From contig JALSSV010000034.1 of the NCBI GenBank assembly GCA_026984045.1, positions 1 to 64,000 on the forward strand: a stretch of DNA of 64,000 nt, written 5' to 3'. Below are positions 7,617 through 15,976 of this stretch, piece after piece. Position numbers and translations under genes: made by a program. This DNA is from Chromatiales bacterium. GTDB lineage: Bacteria; Pseudomonadota; Gammaproteobacteria; UBA6429; Thiohalophilaceae. Position 1 is the stretch's first letter, and each line of letters opens with the position of its first letter. The notes under the pieces are model-generated. The model saw nothing but the letters and a program-made list of their open reading frames with translations. It had not been told where the DNA came from and made no database searches.

Positions 7617-8918
7617 TCAGAGATTGTAGGCCCGCTCGTCGTGCTGGGAGAGATCGAGACCTTCGGTCTCGGCTTCCTCGCTGACGCGCAGTCCAACGAT
7701 GACATCGATGATCTTGAGAATCACGAAGGTCACCACCGCCGTGTAGATGAGGGTGGCGGCAACTCCGTAAAACTGCACACCGAGCTGCTGGCCAATGCTC
7801 TCGATTCCATCACCGAAGCCGGTGCCCCCGAGACTCGGGGCACAGAACACCCCGGTCAGGAGGGCGCCGATGATGCCCCCGATTCCGTGCACGCCGAAGG
7901 CATCCAGCGAATCGTCGATACCCAGGGCCGGCTTGATCTTCACGACGAACAGGAAACAGCCCACCCCGGCCGACAGGCCGATGATCAGGGCGCCGGTGGG
8001 CCCCACGAAACCGGAAGCCGGGGTGATGGCAACCAGGCCGGCCACGGCACCGGAAGCGATACCGAGAACGCTCGGCTTGCCGTGGGTGATCCATTCGCTG
8101 AACATCCAGGCCAGGGCGGCCATGGCCGTGGCAATCTGGGTTACCGCCATGGCCATGCCGGCAGTGCCATCGGCGGCCAGCTCACTACCGGCGTTGAAGC
8201 CGAACCAGCCCACCCACAGCATGCCGGCGCCGACCACGGTGAACATCAGGCTGTGCGGCGGCATGGCCGTGGTGGGAAAACCCTTGCGCTTGCCGATGAC
8301 CAGCGCAGCCACCAGACCGGCGATGCCCGCATTGATGTGCACGACCGTGCCACCGGCGAAGTCCAGGATGCCCTTACCGCCCAGCCAGCCGCCGCTACCC
8401 CAGACCCAGTGGGCGATGGGAGCATAGACCACCAGCAGCCAGACCGCCATGAACAGCAACAGCGCGGAAAACCGCATGCGTTCGGCGAAGGCGCCGACGA
8501 TCAGCGCCGGCGTAATGATGGCAAAGGTCATCTGGAAGGTCATGAAGACCGTGGTGGGAATGGTGCCGCTCAGGGTATCTACCCCGATACCCTTGAGGAA
8601 CATCTGGCCCAGGCCACCCCAGTAGGCTCCTTCGCCGCCAAAGGCGATACTGTAGCCGGCGATCATCCACAATACGGTCATCAGGGCCGTAATGGAAAAG
8701 CACTGCATCATTACCGACAGGCCGTTCTTGGCCCGTACCATGCCGGCATAGAACAGGCTCAGCCCCGGAATGGTCATGAACAGCACCAGTGCGGTGGCGG
8801 TGAGCATCCAGGCGGTGTCGCCGCTGTCCAGTTTGTCCTCGGCATGCGCCAGCAGCGGCATGAGCATGACCGAAACCGCCAGGCTCGCCCGCGTTCCGAT
8901 TGCTTTGATGTTTTTCAT
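7617..8918 (-). CDS. amt: Ammonium transporter, Amt family
   Basis: Inner-membrane ammonium/ammonia channel with 11 predicted helices after a cleavable leader (ends near LLAHA-EDK). 433 aa. Landmark motifs: DTAWMLTATALVLFMTIPGL at the first helix, FAGGTVVHINAG and FGVHGIGG carrying the two pore histidines, and GAMLWVGWFGFNAGSEL-like sequence (here GAGMLWVGW). The C-terminus ends in DLSQHDERAYNL, a GlnK-docking type tail. The start at 8918 gives the leader MKNIKAIGTRASLA; the open frame to 9017 runs into glnK and is rejected. It lies 22 bases after glnK, the conserved glnK-amtB pair. Confidence 0.96.
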   Translation of the reverse strand: MKNIKAIGTRASLAVSVMLMPLLAHAEDKLDSGDTAWMLTATALVLFMTIPGLSLFYAGMVRAKNGLSVMMQCFSITALMTVLWMIAGYSIAFGGEGAYWGGLGQMFLKGIGVDTLSGTIPTTVFMTFQMTFAIITPALIVGAFAERMRFSALLLFMAVWLLVVYAPIAHWVWGSGGWLGGKGILDFAGGTVVHINAGIAGLVAALVIGKRKGFPTTAMPPHSLMFTVVGAGMLWVGWFGFNAGSELAADGTAGMAMAVTQIATAMAALAWMFSEWITHGKPSVLGIASGAVAGLVAITPASGFVGPTGALIIGLSAGVGCFLFVVKIKPALGIDDSLDAFGVHGIGGIIGALLTGVFCAPSLGGTGFGDGIESIGQQLGVQFYGVAATLIYTAVVTFVILKIIDVIVGLRVSEEAETEGLDLSQHDERAYNL

Positions 8919-8940
8919 GGAATGTTCTCCTTCCCGCAGG

Positions 8941-9354
<414 letters not shown>

Positions 9355-10029
9355 TTACAGGTCGAACGACTTGGACCAGGAGACGCTGAAGCGATAGTCA
9401 TCACTTCCAGATCCCCAGACAGCCACATCGGTATCGTTTTTATCGAAGGCCAAAGTAAAGTCACTCTTGCTCAGGTAGAGGCGCACATGATTGTAGTCTG
9501 CGGAACTTCCACCTTTGAAGTCATAGCGGCCTACCGTGAAACCGTATCCAAGACCGTTGCTGGCTTCGAAATCACCGCTGACATACAGATACACGTCACC
9601 AGTATCCAAGGAACTATCTTCCTTGTTGGTGCTGTAGGCCAGCCCACCGGTCAGCCATTGCCAGCTCACGTTGACGTAGGCCTCCCCGAAATCATCCTGA
9701 CCTGTGCCAACCGGGTAGGAATAGAAGATGTAACCGACATCCAAACCTACGGGTCCAGCCTCAAAGCCATAGCCCAGATACCAGTCCTGCTCATAACCAG
9801 GAGTGGCTGTCCAGGTAACATTGGAAATCCAGGTACCGGCATAGAAACCGTTGTCGTTCTCGTAGTCCACCCCGCCCTGGATCGCGGACTGATCGCCCGT
9901 CTGGGTCACGCCACGCCAGATATAGTTGCTGGTGACACCGATGTTGGCGGAAAACGGCCCGGCGACGGCGGTGCCGGCCAGGGAAGAGGCCGCCAGAATG
10001 GCACCCCCGATGATCATTTTGGTTTTCAT
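9355..10029 (-). CDS. TorF-family putative porin, nitrogen-regulated copy
   Basis: 224 aa with signal peptide (MKTKMIIGGAILAASSLAGT, cleaved after AVA). This family (TIGR02001 / Gcw_chp, TorF) forms small outer-membrane barrels. The N-terminal family motif NIGVTSNYIWRG is followed by GDQSAIQGGVDYE, then regular amphipathic strands and a C-terminal SWSKSFDL. It is the first gene of the likely operon TorF-glnK-amt. A sigma-54 type promoter and two NtrC-like sites lie upstream, so it should rise under nitrogen limitation. A role in passing ammonium or small nitrogen compounds across the outer membrane is inference. Its base composition is lower in GC than its neighbours. Confidence 0.85.
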   Translation of the reverse strand: MKTKMIIGGAILAASSLAGTAVAGPFSANIGVTSNYIWRGVTQTGDQSAIQGGVDYENDNGFYAGTWISNVTWTATPGYEQDWYLGYGFEAGPVGLDVGYIFYSYPVGTGQDDFGEAYVNVSWQWLTGGLAYSTNKEDSSLDTGDVYLYVSGDFEASNGLGYGFTVGRYDFKGGSSADYNHVRLYLSKSDFTLAFDKNDTDVAVWGSGSDDYRFSVSWSKSFDL

Positions 10030-10089
10030 GCTTGTTATCCCCGTTTGTTCAGGTTGTTGCGGATTTGAAGTTAACACGTCGTTCCTGTT

Positions 10090-10105
10090 TGCACGGGGCG
10101 TGCCA
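10090..10105 (-). promoter_or_regulatory. Sigma-54 (RpoN) promoter for TorF-glnK-amt
   Basis: Minus strand reads TGGCACG-CCCC-GTGCA, against the consensus TGGCACG-N4-TTGCA. The invariant GG and GC pairs are correctly spaced and only one core base differs. A start of transcription near 10079 would give a leader of about 50 bases before the ATG at 10029. Confidence 0.8.
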
Positions 10106-10155
10106 AAATTTTATCTCTTTCAATAACAAACACTTGCAGAATACTCGAAGAGAAA

Positions 10156-10172
10156 TGCACCGATTCGATGCA
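10156..10172. promoter_or_regulatory. NtrC-like enhancer site 1
   Basis: TGCACCGATTCGATGCA, a 17-base dyad matching the NtrC pattern TGCACC-N5-GGTGCA with one mismatch. It lies about 60 bases upstream of the sigma-54 promoter. Confidence 0.65.
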
Positions 10173-10198
10173 CCACCAGGCATCGCGGGCAAAAGGGG

Positions 10199-10215
10199 TG
10201 CACCAATCTGGTGCG
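10199..10215. promoter_or_regulatory. NtrC-like enhancer site 2
   Basis: TGCACCAATCTGGTGCG, an almost perfect NtrC dyad (TGCACC-N5-GGTGCA). Its centre is 43 bases, about four helical turns, from the centre of site 1, so both would face the same side of the DNA. Confidence 0.75.
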
Positions 10216-10225
10216 CGCACGAACG

Positions 10226-10254
10226 AAAAACCCGCCGATGAGGCGGGTCTTTTC
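10226..10254 (-). terminator. Rho-independent terminator after the upstream TorF paralogue
   Basis: Stem CCCGCC / GGCGGG around GATGA (10231-10247) with five A (10226-10230) on the plus strand, which is a U-run on the coding strand. It insulates the upstream paralogue from the sigma-54 unit. Confidence 0.82.
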
Positions 10255-10274
10255 GCCAGCCGTGGTCAGGCGGG

Positions 10275-10943
10275 TTACAACAGATCGAATCCCTTGCTGT
10301 ACGCGATCCAGAAACGGTAGTCGCCCTCGGGGCCGTCGAGGGTGTTCTTGGCGAAGCGGAAGGCGAACTCGTTCTTGCGCAGGAACAGTTCGATGTAACT
10401 GTAGTTGTCGAACCCGCTGCGCCCCCGACTGTAGTTGCCGAAGGTGGCGCCGAGATCCAGGCCGTTGACGTTCCAGGTGCCGCCAACGTAGAAGAACAGA
10501 TCTCCGCTGTCGGCAGGATTGTTGGCGTCGTCGTCGGCGTTCAGGGTCAGGGCGATGCCGCCATTGAGCATGCGCCAGGTCACATTGGCATAGAGTTCGC
10601 CGAAATCGAGATTGTCCTGTACGGGATAGGTATAGAGGATGTAGCCCACGTCCCAGACCACTTCATCGGTCCTGAATCCATAGCCACCATAGAGATCCTG
10701 CTCGTAGCCGCCCGTAACGTTGGACAACCAGGTGCCAAGATAAACGCCATTGTCCATCTGCCAGTCGATGCCCCCCTGAATGGCCGCCTGATCTCCGGAC
10801 AGGCTTTGGCCCCGCCACATGTAGTTGGAACTCAATCCCAGATTGCCCGTCAGTTCCTTCCCATCCTCGGCGGCCAGGGCCCCCTGGCCCAGGATCAGGC
10901 CACCACACAGCAGGCTTGCGGCAAGCAGTGTTTTTTTCTGCAT
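10275..10943 (-). CDS. TorF-family putative porin, second copy
   Basis: 222 aa, paralogue of the neighbouring TorF protein. The shared framework is NLGLSSNYMWRG, GDQAAIQGGIDW, NGVYLGTWLSNV, VGYILYTYPV and the terminal AYSKGFDLL. The signal peptide MQKKTLLAASLLCGGLILGQ is cleaved near ALA-AED, and the ribosome-binding site AGGGGAG lies 5 bases from the ATG. Unlike the other copy it has GC-rich codon use, its own terminator and no sigma-54 or NtrC site in its upstream 175 bases. It is therefore probably expressed independently, perhaps constitutively. Substrate unknown. Confidence 0.85.
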   Translation of the reverse strand: MQKKTLLAASLLCGGLILGQGALAAEDGKELTGNLGLSSNYMWRGQSLSGDQAAIQGGIDWQMDNGVYLGTWLSNVTGGYEQDLYGGYGFRTDEVVWDVGYILYTYPVQDNLDFGELYANVTWRMLNGGIALTLNADDDANNPADSGDLFFYVGGTWNVNGLDLGATFGNYSRGRSGFDNYSYIELFLRKNEFAFRFAKNTLDGPEGDYRFWIAYSKGFDLL

Positions 10944-11118
10944 TTTTCTCCCCTTCTGGTTGTCGTCGGTTCACGAAAGTGATCCGCTCGCGGCGTCCGC
11001 GGCGAACAGGATAGTCCATTCTATAAGAAGGAAGCGGCCACGGGCTTCACATTTCACCCGAAATCAGACGAATTACCGACCCTGGCATCCCGCCCCCCGA
11101 CCGGCGTATCATGCCCCC

Positions 11119-11391
11119 ATGGAAGACAAGCGTCCCCCCAATATCGACGAATTGGTTTCGCGGGTCATATCGGCCCTGCCCGAAGGTTTTCGCGAACTGC
11201 GCGGCGAGGCCGATCGCCACCTTCGCGCCGCCCTGCACAGCGCCTTCAGCCGCCTGGATCTGGTCACCCGCGAGGAGTTCGACATCCAGCGCGAAGTCCT
11301 GGCCCGCACCCGCGCCCGCCTGGAGGCGCTGGAAGAGCAGGTGCTGAAACTCGAAAACGAAATTCTGGACAAGGAACAACCCTCTACGTAA
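11119..11391 (+). CDS. ubiK: Ubiquinone biosynthesis accessory factor UbiK (YqiC/BMFP)
   Basis: 90-residue membrane-fusogenic, trimeric coiled-coil protein that assists the Ubi complex under aerobic ubiquinone synthesis. Sequence features: DELVSRVISALPEGF near the start, then an amphipathic helix and the C-terminal coiled coil RLEALEEQVLKLENEI, the BMFP signature. ATG at 11119, with weak upstream sequence. It is monocistronic or precedes yifB by 132 bases. Confidence 0.9.
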   Translation: MEDKRPPNIDELVSRVISALPEGFRELRGEADRHLRAALHSAFSRLDLVTREEFDIQREVLARTRARLEALEEQVLKLENEILDKEQPST

Positions 11392-11523
11392 CCCCGTCCG
11401 GCCTCCCGGTTGCATGCAGGCTCCGGCCAGCGCACAATAATCCCCACCGGAACGAAGGACCGATCCGCCTCGCCACTCGGCCCTCGTCCCTCGGCCCTGT
11501 TCCTGCTGGAAAGGATTCCGCCC

Positions 11524-13047
11524 ATGACCCTCGCCCTCGTCTACAGCCGCGCCCGCACCGGGATCGACGCCCCCCTGGTCTCGGTGGAGACCCATCTGGC
11601 CAACGGCCTGCCGGCCCTGTCCATCGTTGGCCTGCCGGAGACGGCGGTGAAGGAGAGCAAGGATCGGGTCCGGGCCGCCCTGCAGAATGCCAACTTCGAA
11701 TTTCCCGCCCGCCGGATCACCATCAACCTGGCCCCCGCCGATCTGCCCAAGGAAGGCGGGCGTTTCGACCTGCCGGTGGCCATGGGGCTGCTGGCGGCCT
11801 CGGATCAGTTGCGCCGCGAGGCACTCGGGGGCTGCGAGTTCCTCGGCGAGCTGGCCCTCTCGGGCGAGCTGCGTCCCGTCAGCGGCGTGTTGCCCGCGGC
11901 GCTGGCGGCGGCGCGCGAGGGCCGCGCCCTGATCGTGCCCCGCCAGAACGCCGACGAGGCCGCGCTGGTGGGCGGAGCGGACATCCGGCCGGCCGGCCAT
12001 CTTCTTGAAGTGTGCGCTCACATCAATGGCGAGCGCGAACTGCCGAGACATGCCGCGCCTTCCCTGCCCGAAGCGGAACCGATACCGGATCTGGCCGACG
12101 TGCGCGGCCAGCCCCTGGCCCGCCGGGCCCTGGAGATCGCCGCCGCCGGCGGCCACAGCCTGCTGCTGATCGGGCCGCCCGGCACCGGCAAGACCATGCT
12201 GGCCTCCCGCCTGCCCGGGATCCTGCCCCCCATGAGCGAGGCCGAGGCGCTGGAGACCGCCGCCGTATACTCGGTGGCTCAGGGAGGGTTCGACCACGAA
12301 CACTGGCAGCGGCGCCCGTTCCGCATGCCCCATCACACGGCCTCCGGCGTGGCGCTGGTGGGCGGGGGCGGTGATCCGCGGCCCGGCGAGATCTCGCTGG
12401 CCCACAATGGCATCCTGTTCCTCGACGAGCTTCCCGAGTTCAGCCGCCACGTGCTGGAAGTGCTGCGCGAGCCGCTGGAATCGGGACGGATCCACATCAC
12501 CCGCGCAGCACGCCAGGCCGAGTTTCCCGCCCGCTTCCAGCTCGTGGCGGCCATGAACCCCTGTCCCTGCGGCTACCACGGTGATCCGGGCGGCCGCTGC
12601 CACTGCACCCCCGATCAGGTGCAACGCTACCGGCAACGGATCTCGGGGCCGCTGCTGGATCGAATCGACATGCACGTGGAGGTGCCCAGCCTGCCCTTCG
12701 CCGAACTGCGGAGCGAATCCGCCACGCCCGGGGAAACCAGCGCCAGCGTGCGGGAGCGGGTCTGCCGCGCCCGCGAACGCCAGCAGGCCCGCCAGGGCCG
12801 GGCCAACGCCCGCCTGCATGGCGCGGAACTCGATGCCGTCTGCCGCCTGAATGCCGCCGGCGCGGCCCTGCTGGAGCAGGCCGTCGAACGGCTGGGCCTG
12901 TCGGCCCGCGCCGGCCACCGGGTGCTGCGCCTGGCCCGCACCATCGCCGATCTGGCCGGGGACGACGCGATCCGGCCGGCCCATGTGGGCGAGGCCATCG
13001 GCTACCGGCGGCTGGATCGACGGCCCACGGCGCGGATCGCCTGCTGA
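11524..13047 (+). CDS. yifB: YifB/ComM family Mg-chelatase-like AAA+ ATPase
   Basis: 507 aa, exactly the family size. ComM, a member of this family, is a hexameric helicase promoting branch migration in natural transformation. Domains: ChlI-like N-terminal domain (LSIVGLPETAVKESKDRVRA), Mg-chelatase AAA+ core with Walker A GPPGTGKT (217-224), Walker B GILFLDELPEF, and a zinc-finger-like CPCGYHGDP...CHC segment typical of YifB. The C-terminal domain has RAGHRVLRLARTIADLAG. The ubiK-yifB order is conserved in many gammaproteobacteria. Confidence 0.95.
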   Translation: MTLALVYSRARTGIDAPLVSVETHLANGLPALSIVGLPETAVKESKDRVRAALQNANFEFPARRITINLAPADLPKEGGRFDLPVAMGLLAASDQLRREALGGCEFLGELALSGELRPVSGVLPAALAAAREGRALIVPRQNADEAALVGGADIRPAGHLLEVCAHINGERELPRHAAPSLPEAEPIPDLADVRGQPLARRALEIAAAGGHSLLLIGPPGTGKTMLASRLPGILPPMSEAEALETAAVYSVAQGGFDHEHWQRRPFRMPHHTASGVALVGGGGDPRPGEISLAHNGILFLDELPEFSRHVLEVLREPLESGRIHITRAARQAEFPARFQLVAAMNPCPCGYHGDPGGRCHCTPDQVQRYRQRISGPLLDRIDMHVEVPSLPFAELRSESATPGETSASVRERVCRARERQQARQGRANARLHGAELDAVCRLNAAGAALLEQAVERLGLSARAGHRVLRLARTIADLAGDDAIRPAHVGEAIGYRRLDRRPTARIAC

Positions 13048-13117
13048 AAACCCCGGCCTGAGGTATCGAGAGCCATGATATGCTCGAGAGCATGGTCTTC
13101 CCGCCTTCCTTCCGGAG

Positions 13118-15016
13118 ATGAACGCACCGGCCCCCCTTCCCTTTGCCTGGCGCATCGGCGGCCCGCAGGGCAGCGGCGTGCTGCGCATGGCCCTGCTGTT
13201 CGCCCGGGCCTGCGCCCGGGGCGGGCGGGAGATTTACAGCCGCCGGGAATACCATTCCAACATCGTGGGCCGGCACAGCTATTTCGACGTGAGCGTGGCC
13301 GGGCGGCCTCTGTTCTCGCACCGGGAAACGCCCGATCTGCTGGTGAGCTTCGAGGCGGAGACCGTGGCCCGCCATGCGCTGGCCGTCGCTTCCGGCGGCG
13401 TCCTGCTGCATGCGGACGAACCCGGCGTGCCGCTCTCTGCCCTGCGCTTTCTCGACCCGCGCTTGCGGGAACATCTGAGCGCCGAACTGGCCGCCGGAGA
13501 CTTGCCGCCGAGCACCGACGGCCTGCTGGAACTGGCCCGCCGCCGGGGCGTGCACTGTCTGGCGCTGCCTTATGGCGACTGGCTGGCCCGGCTGGCCGCC
13601 GGACATGGCGGCCGCAAGGCGGTGGCGAAAACCGTGAATACCCTGGGCGTGGCCGTCTCGGCCGGGCTGCTGGATCTGCCGCTCGAGGACTTGCTGTGGG
13701 CCGTGGCGCAGACCTTTGCCGGCAAGCCGGCGGTCATCGAAATGAATCAGGACGCCGCCCGGCTGGGCTGGGAAGCCGGCCGTGCTGACCGGCCTGCCGG
13801 CACCGCGAAACTGTCCGCCGCCAAGAGAAAGGAAGGCCGGTTGCTGCTCGGCGGCCATGAGGCGGTGGCCCTGGGCAAGCTGGCTGCCGGCCTGGGCCTG
13901 CAGACCTACTATCCCATCAGCCCCGCCTCCGACGAAAGCGCCTTTCTGGAGGCCCATACCCGCCTCCCCCGCAGCGAGGGCGGCCCGCTCGTTCTGCAGG
14001 TGGAAGACGAGCTGGCGGCGGTGAACATGGCCGCCGGTGGCGCGCTCACCGGCGCCCGCTGCGCCACCGCCACCTCGGGCCCGGGCCTGTCGCTGATGAC
14101 CGAAGGCCTCGGCTGGGCGGGGATGAACGAGGTGCCGCTGGTGATCACCCACTACCAGCGCGGCGGCCCTTCCACCGGCCTGCCCACCCGCACCGATCAG
14201 GGGGACCTGCTGTTCGCCATCCACGCCGGGCACGGTGAGTTCCCGCGCCTGGTGCTCGCCTCGGGCGACGTGAACGACGCCTTCGACGATGCCCTGCGCG
14301 CCTTCGACCATGCCGAGCGCTTCCAGCTCCCCGTGCTGCACCTGCTGGATCGGGCGCTGACCGGCTGCCTGCAGACCGTGCCCCGCTTCCGGCCGGCGCG
14401 ACACCGCATCGAGCGCGGGCGGCTGGCCACGGATGCCGTCGGTGCCGTGCCCCGTTTCGCCTTCACCGCCGACGGCATCTCGCCCCGCCCCCTGCCGGGC
14501 GGGCCCGGCGCGCCCTTCTGGACCACCGGCGTGGAGCACGGCGAAGACGGCCGGGTGAGCGAGGATCCGGTGATCCGGGAGAAGATGATGGAAAAGCGCG
14601 CCCGCAAGCTGGAGACCGCGGCGCGGGCGATCCCCGTCGCGGACAAGCTGGCCGAATTCGGCGATCCGCAAGCCCGGCTGGTGGCGCTCACCTGGGGCTC
14701 GACTACCGGCGCGCTGCGCGAGGCGCTGCATTTCCTGCCCGAGCTGCGGGTGATCCAGATCCGCCTGCTGTGGCCCTTCCCGGCCGCGGAGCTGGAAGCG
14801 CGCCTGCCCGATGACGCCCTGCTGGTGGTGGTGGAGAACAACTACAGCGGCCAGCTCGCCGAACTGCTCGCGGCTCGCACCAGCCGGCGCGCGGCTCACT
14901 GGGTACTCAAGTACAGCGACCGGCCCATCTCCGCCGAGGCGCTGCTGCCGGTGCTCGAAGCCATCCGCGACGGCCGGGGCGAGCCGCGCATGGTATTGCG
15001 CAACCCCCTGGAGTAA
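13118..15016 (+). CDS. korA: 2-oxoacid:ferredoxin oxidoreductase, fused gamma-alpha subunit
   Basis: Large subunit of a CoA-dependent 2-oxoacid:acceptor oxidoreductase, most likely 2-oxoglutarate synthase type. 632 aa: residues 1-190 form the gamma domain (GGPQGSGVLRMALLFARAC, then EYHSNIVGRHSYFDV); from about 240 the alpha domain begins (YYPISPASDES, EDELAAVNMAAGGALTGAR, TSGPGLSLMTEGLGWAGMNE). The 580 region gives the C-terminal core (VVENNYSGQLAELL), characteristic of KorA proteins. Upstream stops in frame leave 13118 as the only ATG start, with GGAG unusually close to it. Three bases separate it from korB. Confidence 0.92.
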   Translation: MNAPAPLPFAWRIGGPQGSGVLRMALLFARACARGGREIYSRREYHSNIVGRHSYFDVSVAGRPLFSHRETPDLLVSFEAETVARHALAVASGGVLLHADEPGVPLSALRFLDPRLREHLSAELAAGDLPPSTDGLLELARRRGVHCLALPYGDWLARLAAGHGGRKAVAKTVNTLGVAVSAGLLDLPLEDLLWAVAQTFAGKPAVIEMNQDAARLGWEAGRADRPAGTAKLSAAKRKEGRLLLGGHEAVALGKLAAGLGLQTYYPISPASDESAFLEAHTRLPRSEGGPLVLQVEDELAAVNMAAGGALTGARCATATSGPGLSLMTEGLGWAGMNEVPLVITHYQRGGPSTGLPTRTDQGDLLFAIHAGHGEFPRLVLASGDVNDAFDDALRAFDHAERFQLPVLHLLDRALTGCLQTVPRFRPARHRIERGRLATDAVGAVPRFAFTADGISPRPLPGGPGAPFWTTGVEHGEDGRVSEDPVIREKMMEKRARKLETAARAIPVADKLAEFGDPQARLVALTWGSTTGALREALHFLPELRVIQIRLLWPFPAAELEARLPDDALLVVVENNYSGQLAELLAARTSRRAAHWVLKYSDRPISAEALLPVLEAIRDGRGEPRMVLRNPLE

Positions 15017-15019
15017 GAC

Positions 15020-15949
15020 ATGACGCAGACTGACCCACACGCGAACTTCGCCGCCCCCGAGACCCCGGACTGGTGCCGGGGTTGCGGCGACTTCGGCATT
15101 CTGCGGGCCCTGGAGAAGGCCCTGAGCGGCCTCGGCCTGCGTCCGCAGGAGGTGGTGGTGTTCGGTGGCATCGGCTGCTCGGGCAAGACGCCCTACTATC
15201 TCGCCGCCAACGGCATCCACACCCTGCACGGACGGGTGCTGCCCTTCGCCACCGGCGCCAAGCTGGCCAATCCGGCGCTGACCGTGATCGCCGCCGGCGG
15301 CGACGGCGACGGGCTCTCCATCGGCGCGGGGCACTTCGTCAACGCCGGCCGGCGCAACCTGGATCTCACCTACCTGTTCTACAACAACGAGGTCTACGGC
15401 CTGACCAAGGGCCAGGCCGCGCCCACCCTGCCGGAAGGGGCGCAGACCCGCGGCATGGCCGCCCCCAACCCCCAGCGGGCCCTCGATCCCATCGCCCTGG
15501 CGCTGGATGCCGGCTATACCTGGATCGGGCGGGGTTACGCCTACGCCGTGGGCGAGCTGAGCGAACTCATCAGCCGCGCCATCCGTCACCCCGGACTGGC
15601 CTTCCTCGAGATCCTGCAGCCCTGCCCCCACTACCATCCCGATCACGACAAGGCCTGGTTCACCCAGCGGCTCTACACGCCGGTCGACCACGATCCGCTT
15701 CTGACCACGAACGATCCCGCCCGGCGAGAGGCCCTGCATGCCGCCGTACAGCGCCTGGCCGGCCAGCGTGACGAACGGATCCCGGTCGGGGTATTTCTCG
15801 AAGACAGGGTCACGCCCCCCTTCACCACGGCCCTGCGCCGCCAGCAGCCGGCCTGGCCGGAAAAGGCCCCGGCCACCACGCCCGTCGCCAATGGCGAGGG
15901 ACAGCCGCTGGCGCGGATCGATGCCCTGCTGGACCGCTTCGCGGTATAG
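15020..15949 (+). CDS. korB: 2-oxoacid:ferredoxin oxidoreductase, beta subunit (TPP-binding)
   Basis: 309 aa thiamine-pyrophosphate-binding subunit partnering the gamma-alpha protein just upstream. DWCRGCGDFGIL holds the first cysteine pair of the single [4Fe-4S] cluster; GIGCSGKTPYYL follows; GGDGDGLSIGAGH with YNNEVYGLTKGQ is the TPP/Mg motif; a further cysteine lies in EILQPCPHY. The enzyme needs ferredoxin and could run oxidatively (TCA cycle) or reductively (2-oxoglutarate from succinyl-CoA). Its product feeds directly into the following glutamate dehydrogenase. Confidence 0.94.
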   Translation: MTQTDPHANFAAPETPDWCRGCGDFGILRALEKALSGLGLRPQEVVVFGGIGCSGKTPYYLAANGIHTLHGRVLPFATGAKLANPALTVIAAGGDGDGLSIGAGHFVNAGRRNLDLTYLFYNNEVYGLTKGQAAPTLPEGAQTRGMAAPNPQRALDPIALALDAGYTWIGRGYAYAVGELSELISRAIRHPGLAFLEILQPCPHYHPDHDKAWFTQRLYTPVDHDPLLTTNDPARREALHAAVQRLAGQRDERIPVGVFLEDRVTPPFTTALRRQQPAWPEKAPATTPVANGEGQPLARIDALLDRFAV

Positions 15950-15976
15950 TCGCAGGGCCACACGGAGAAACCGGTG

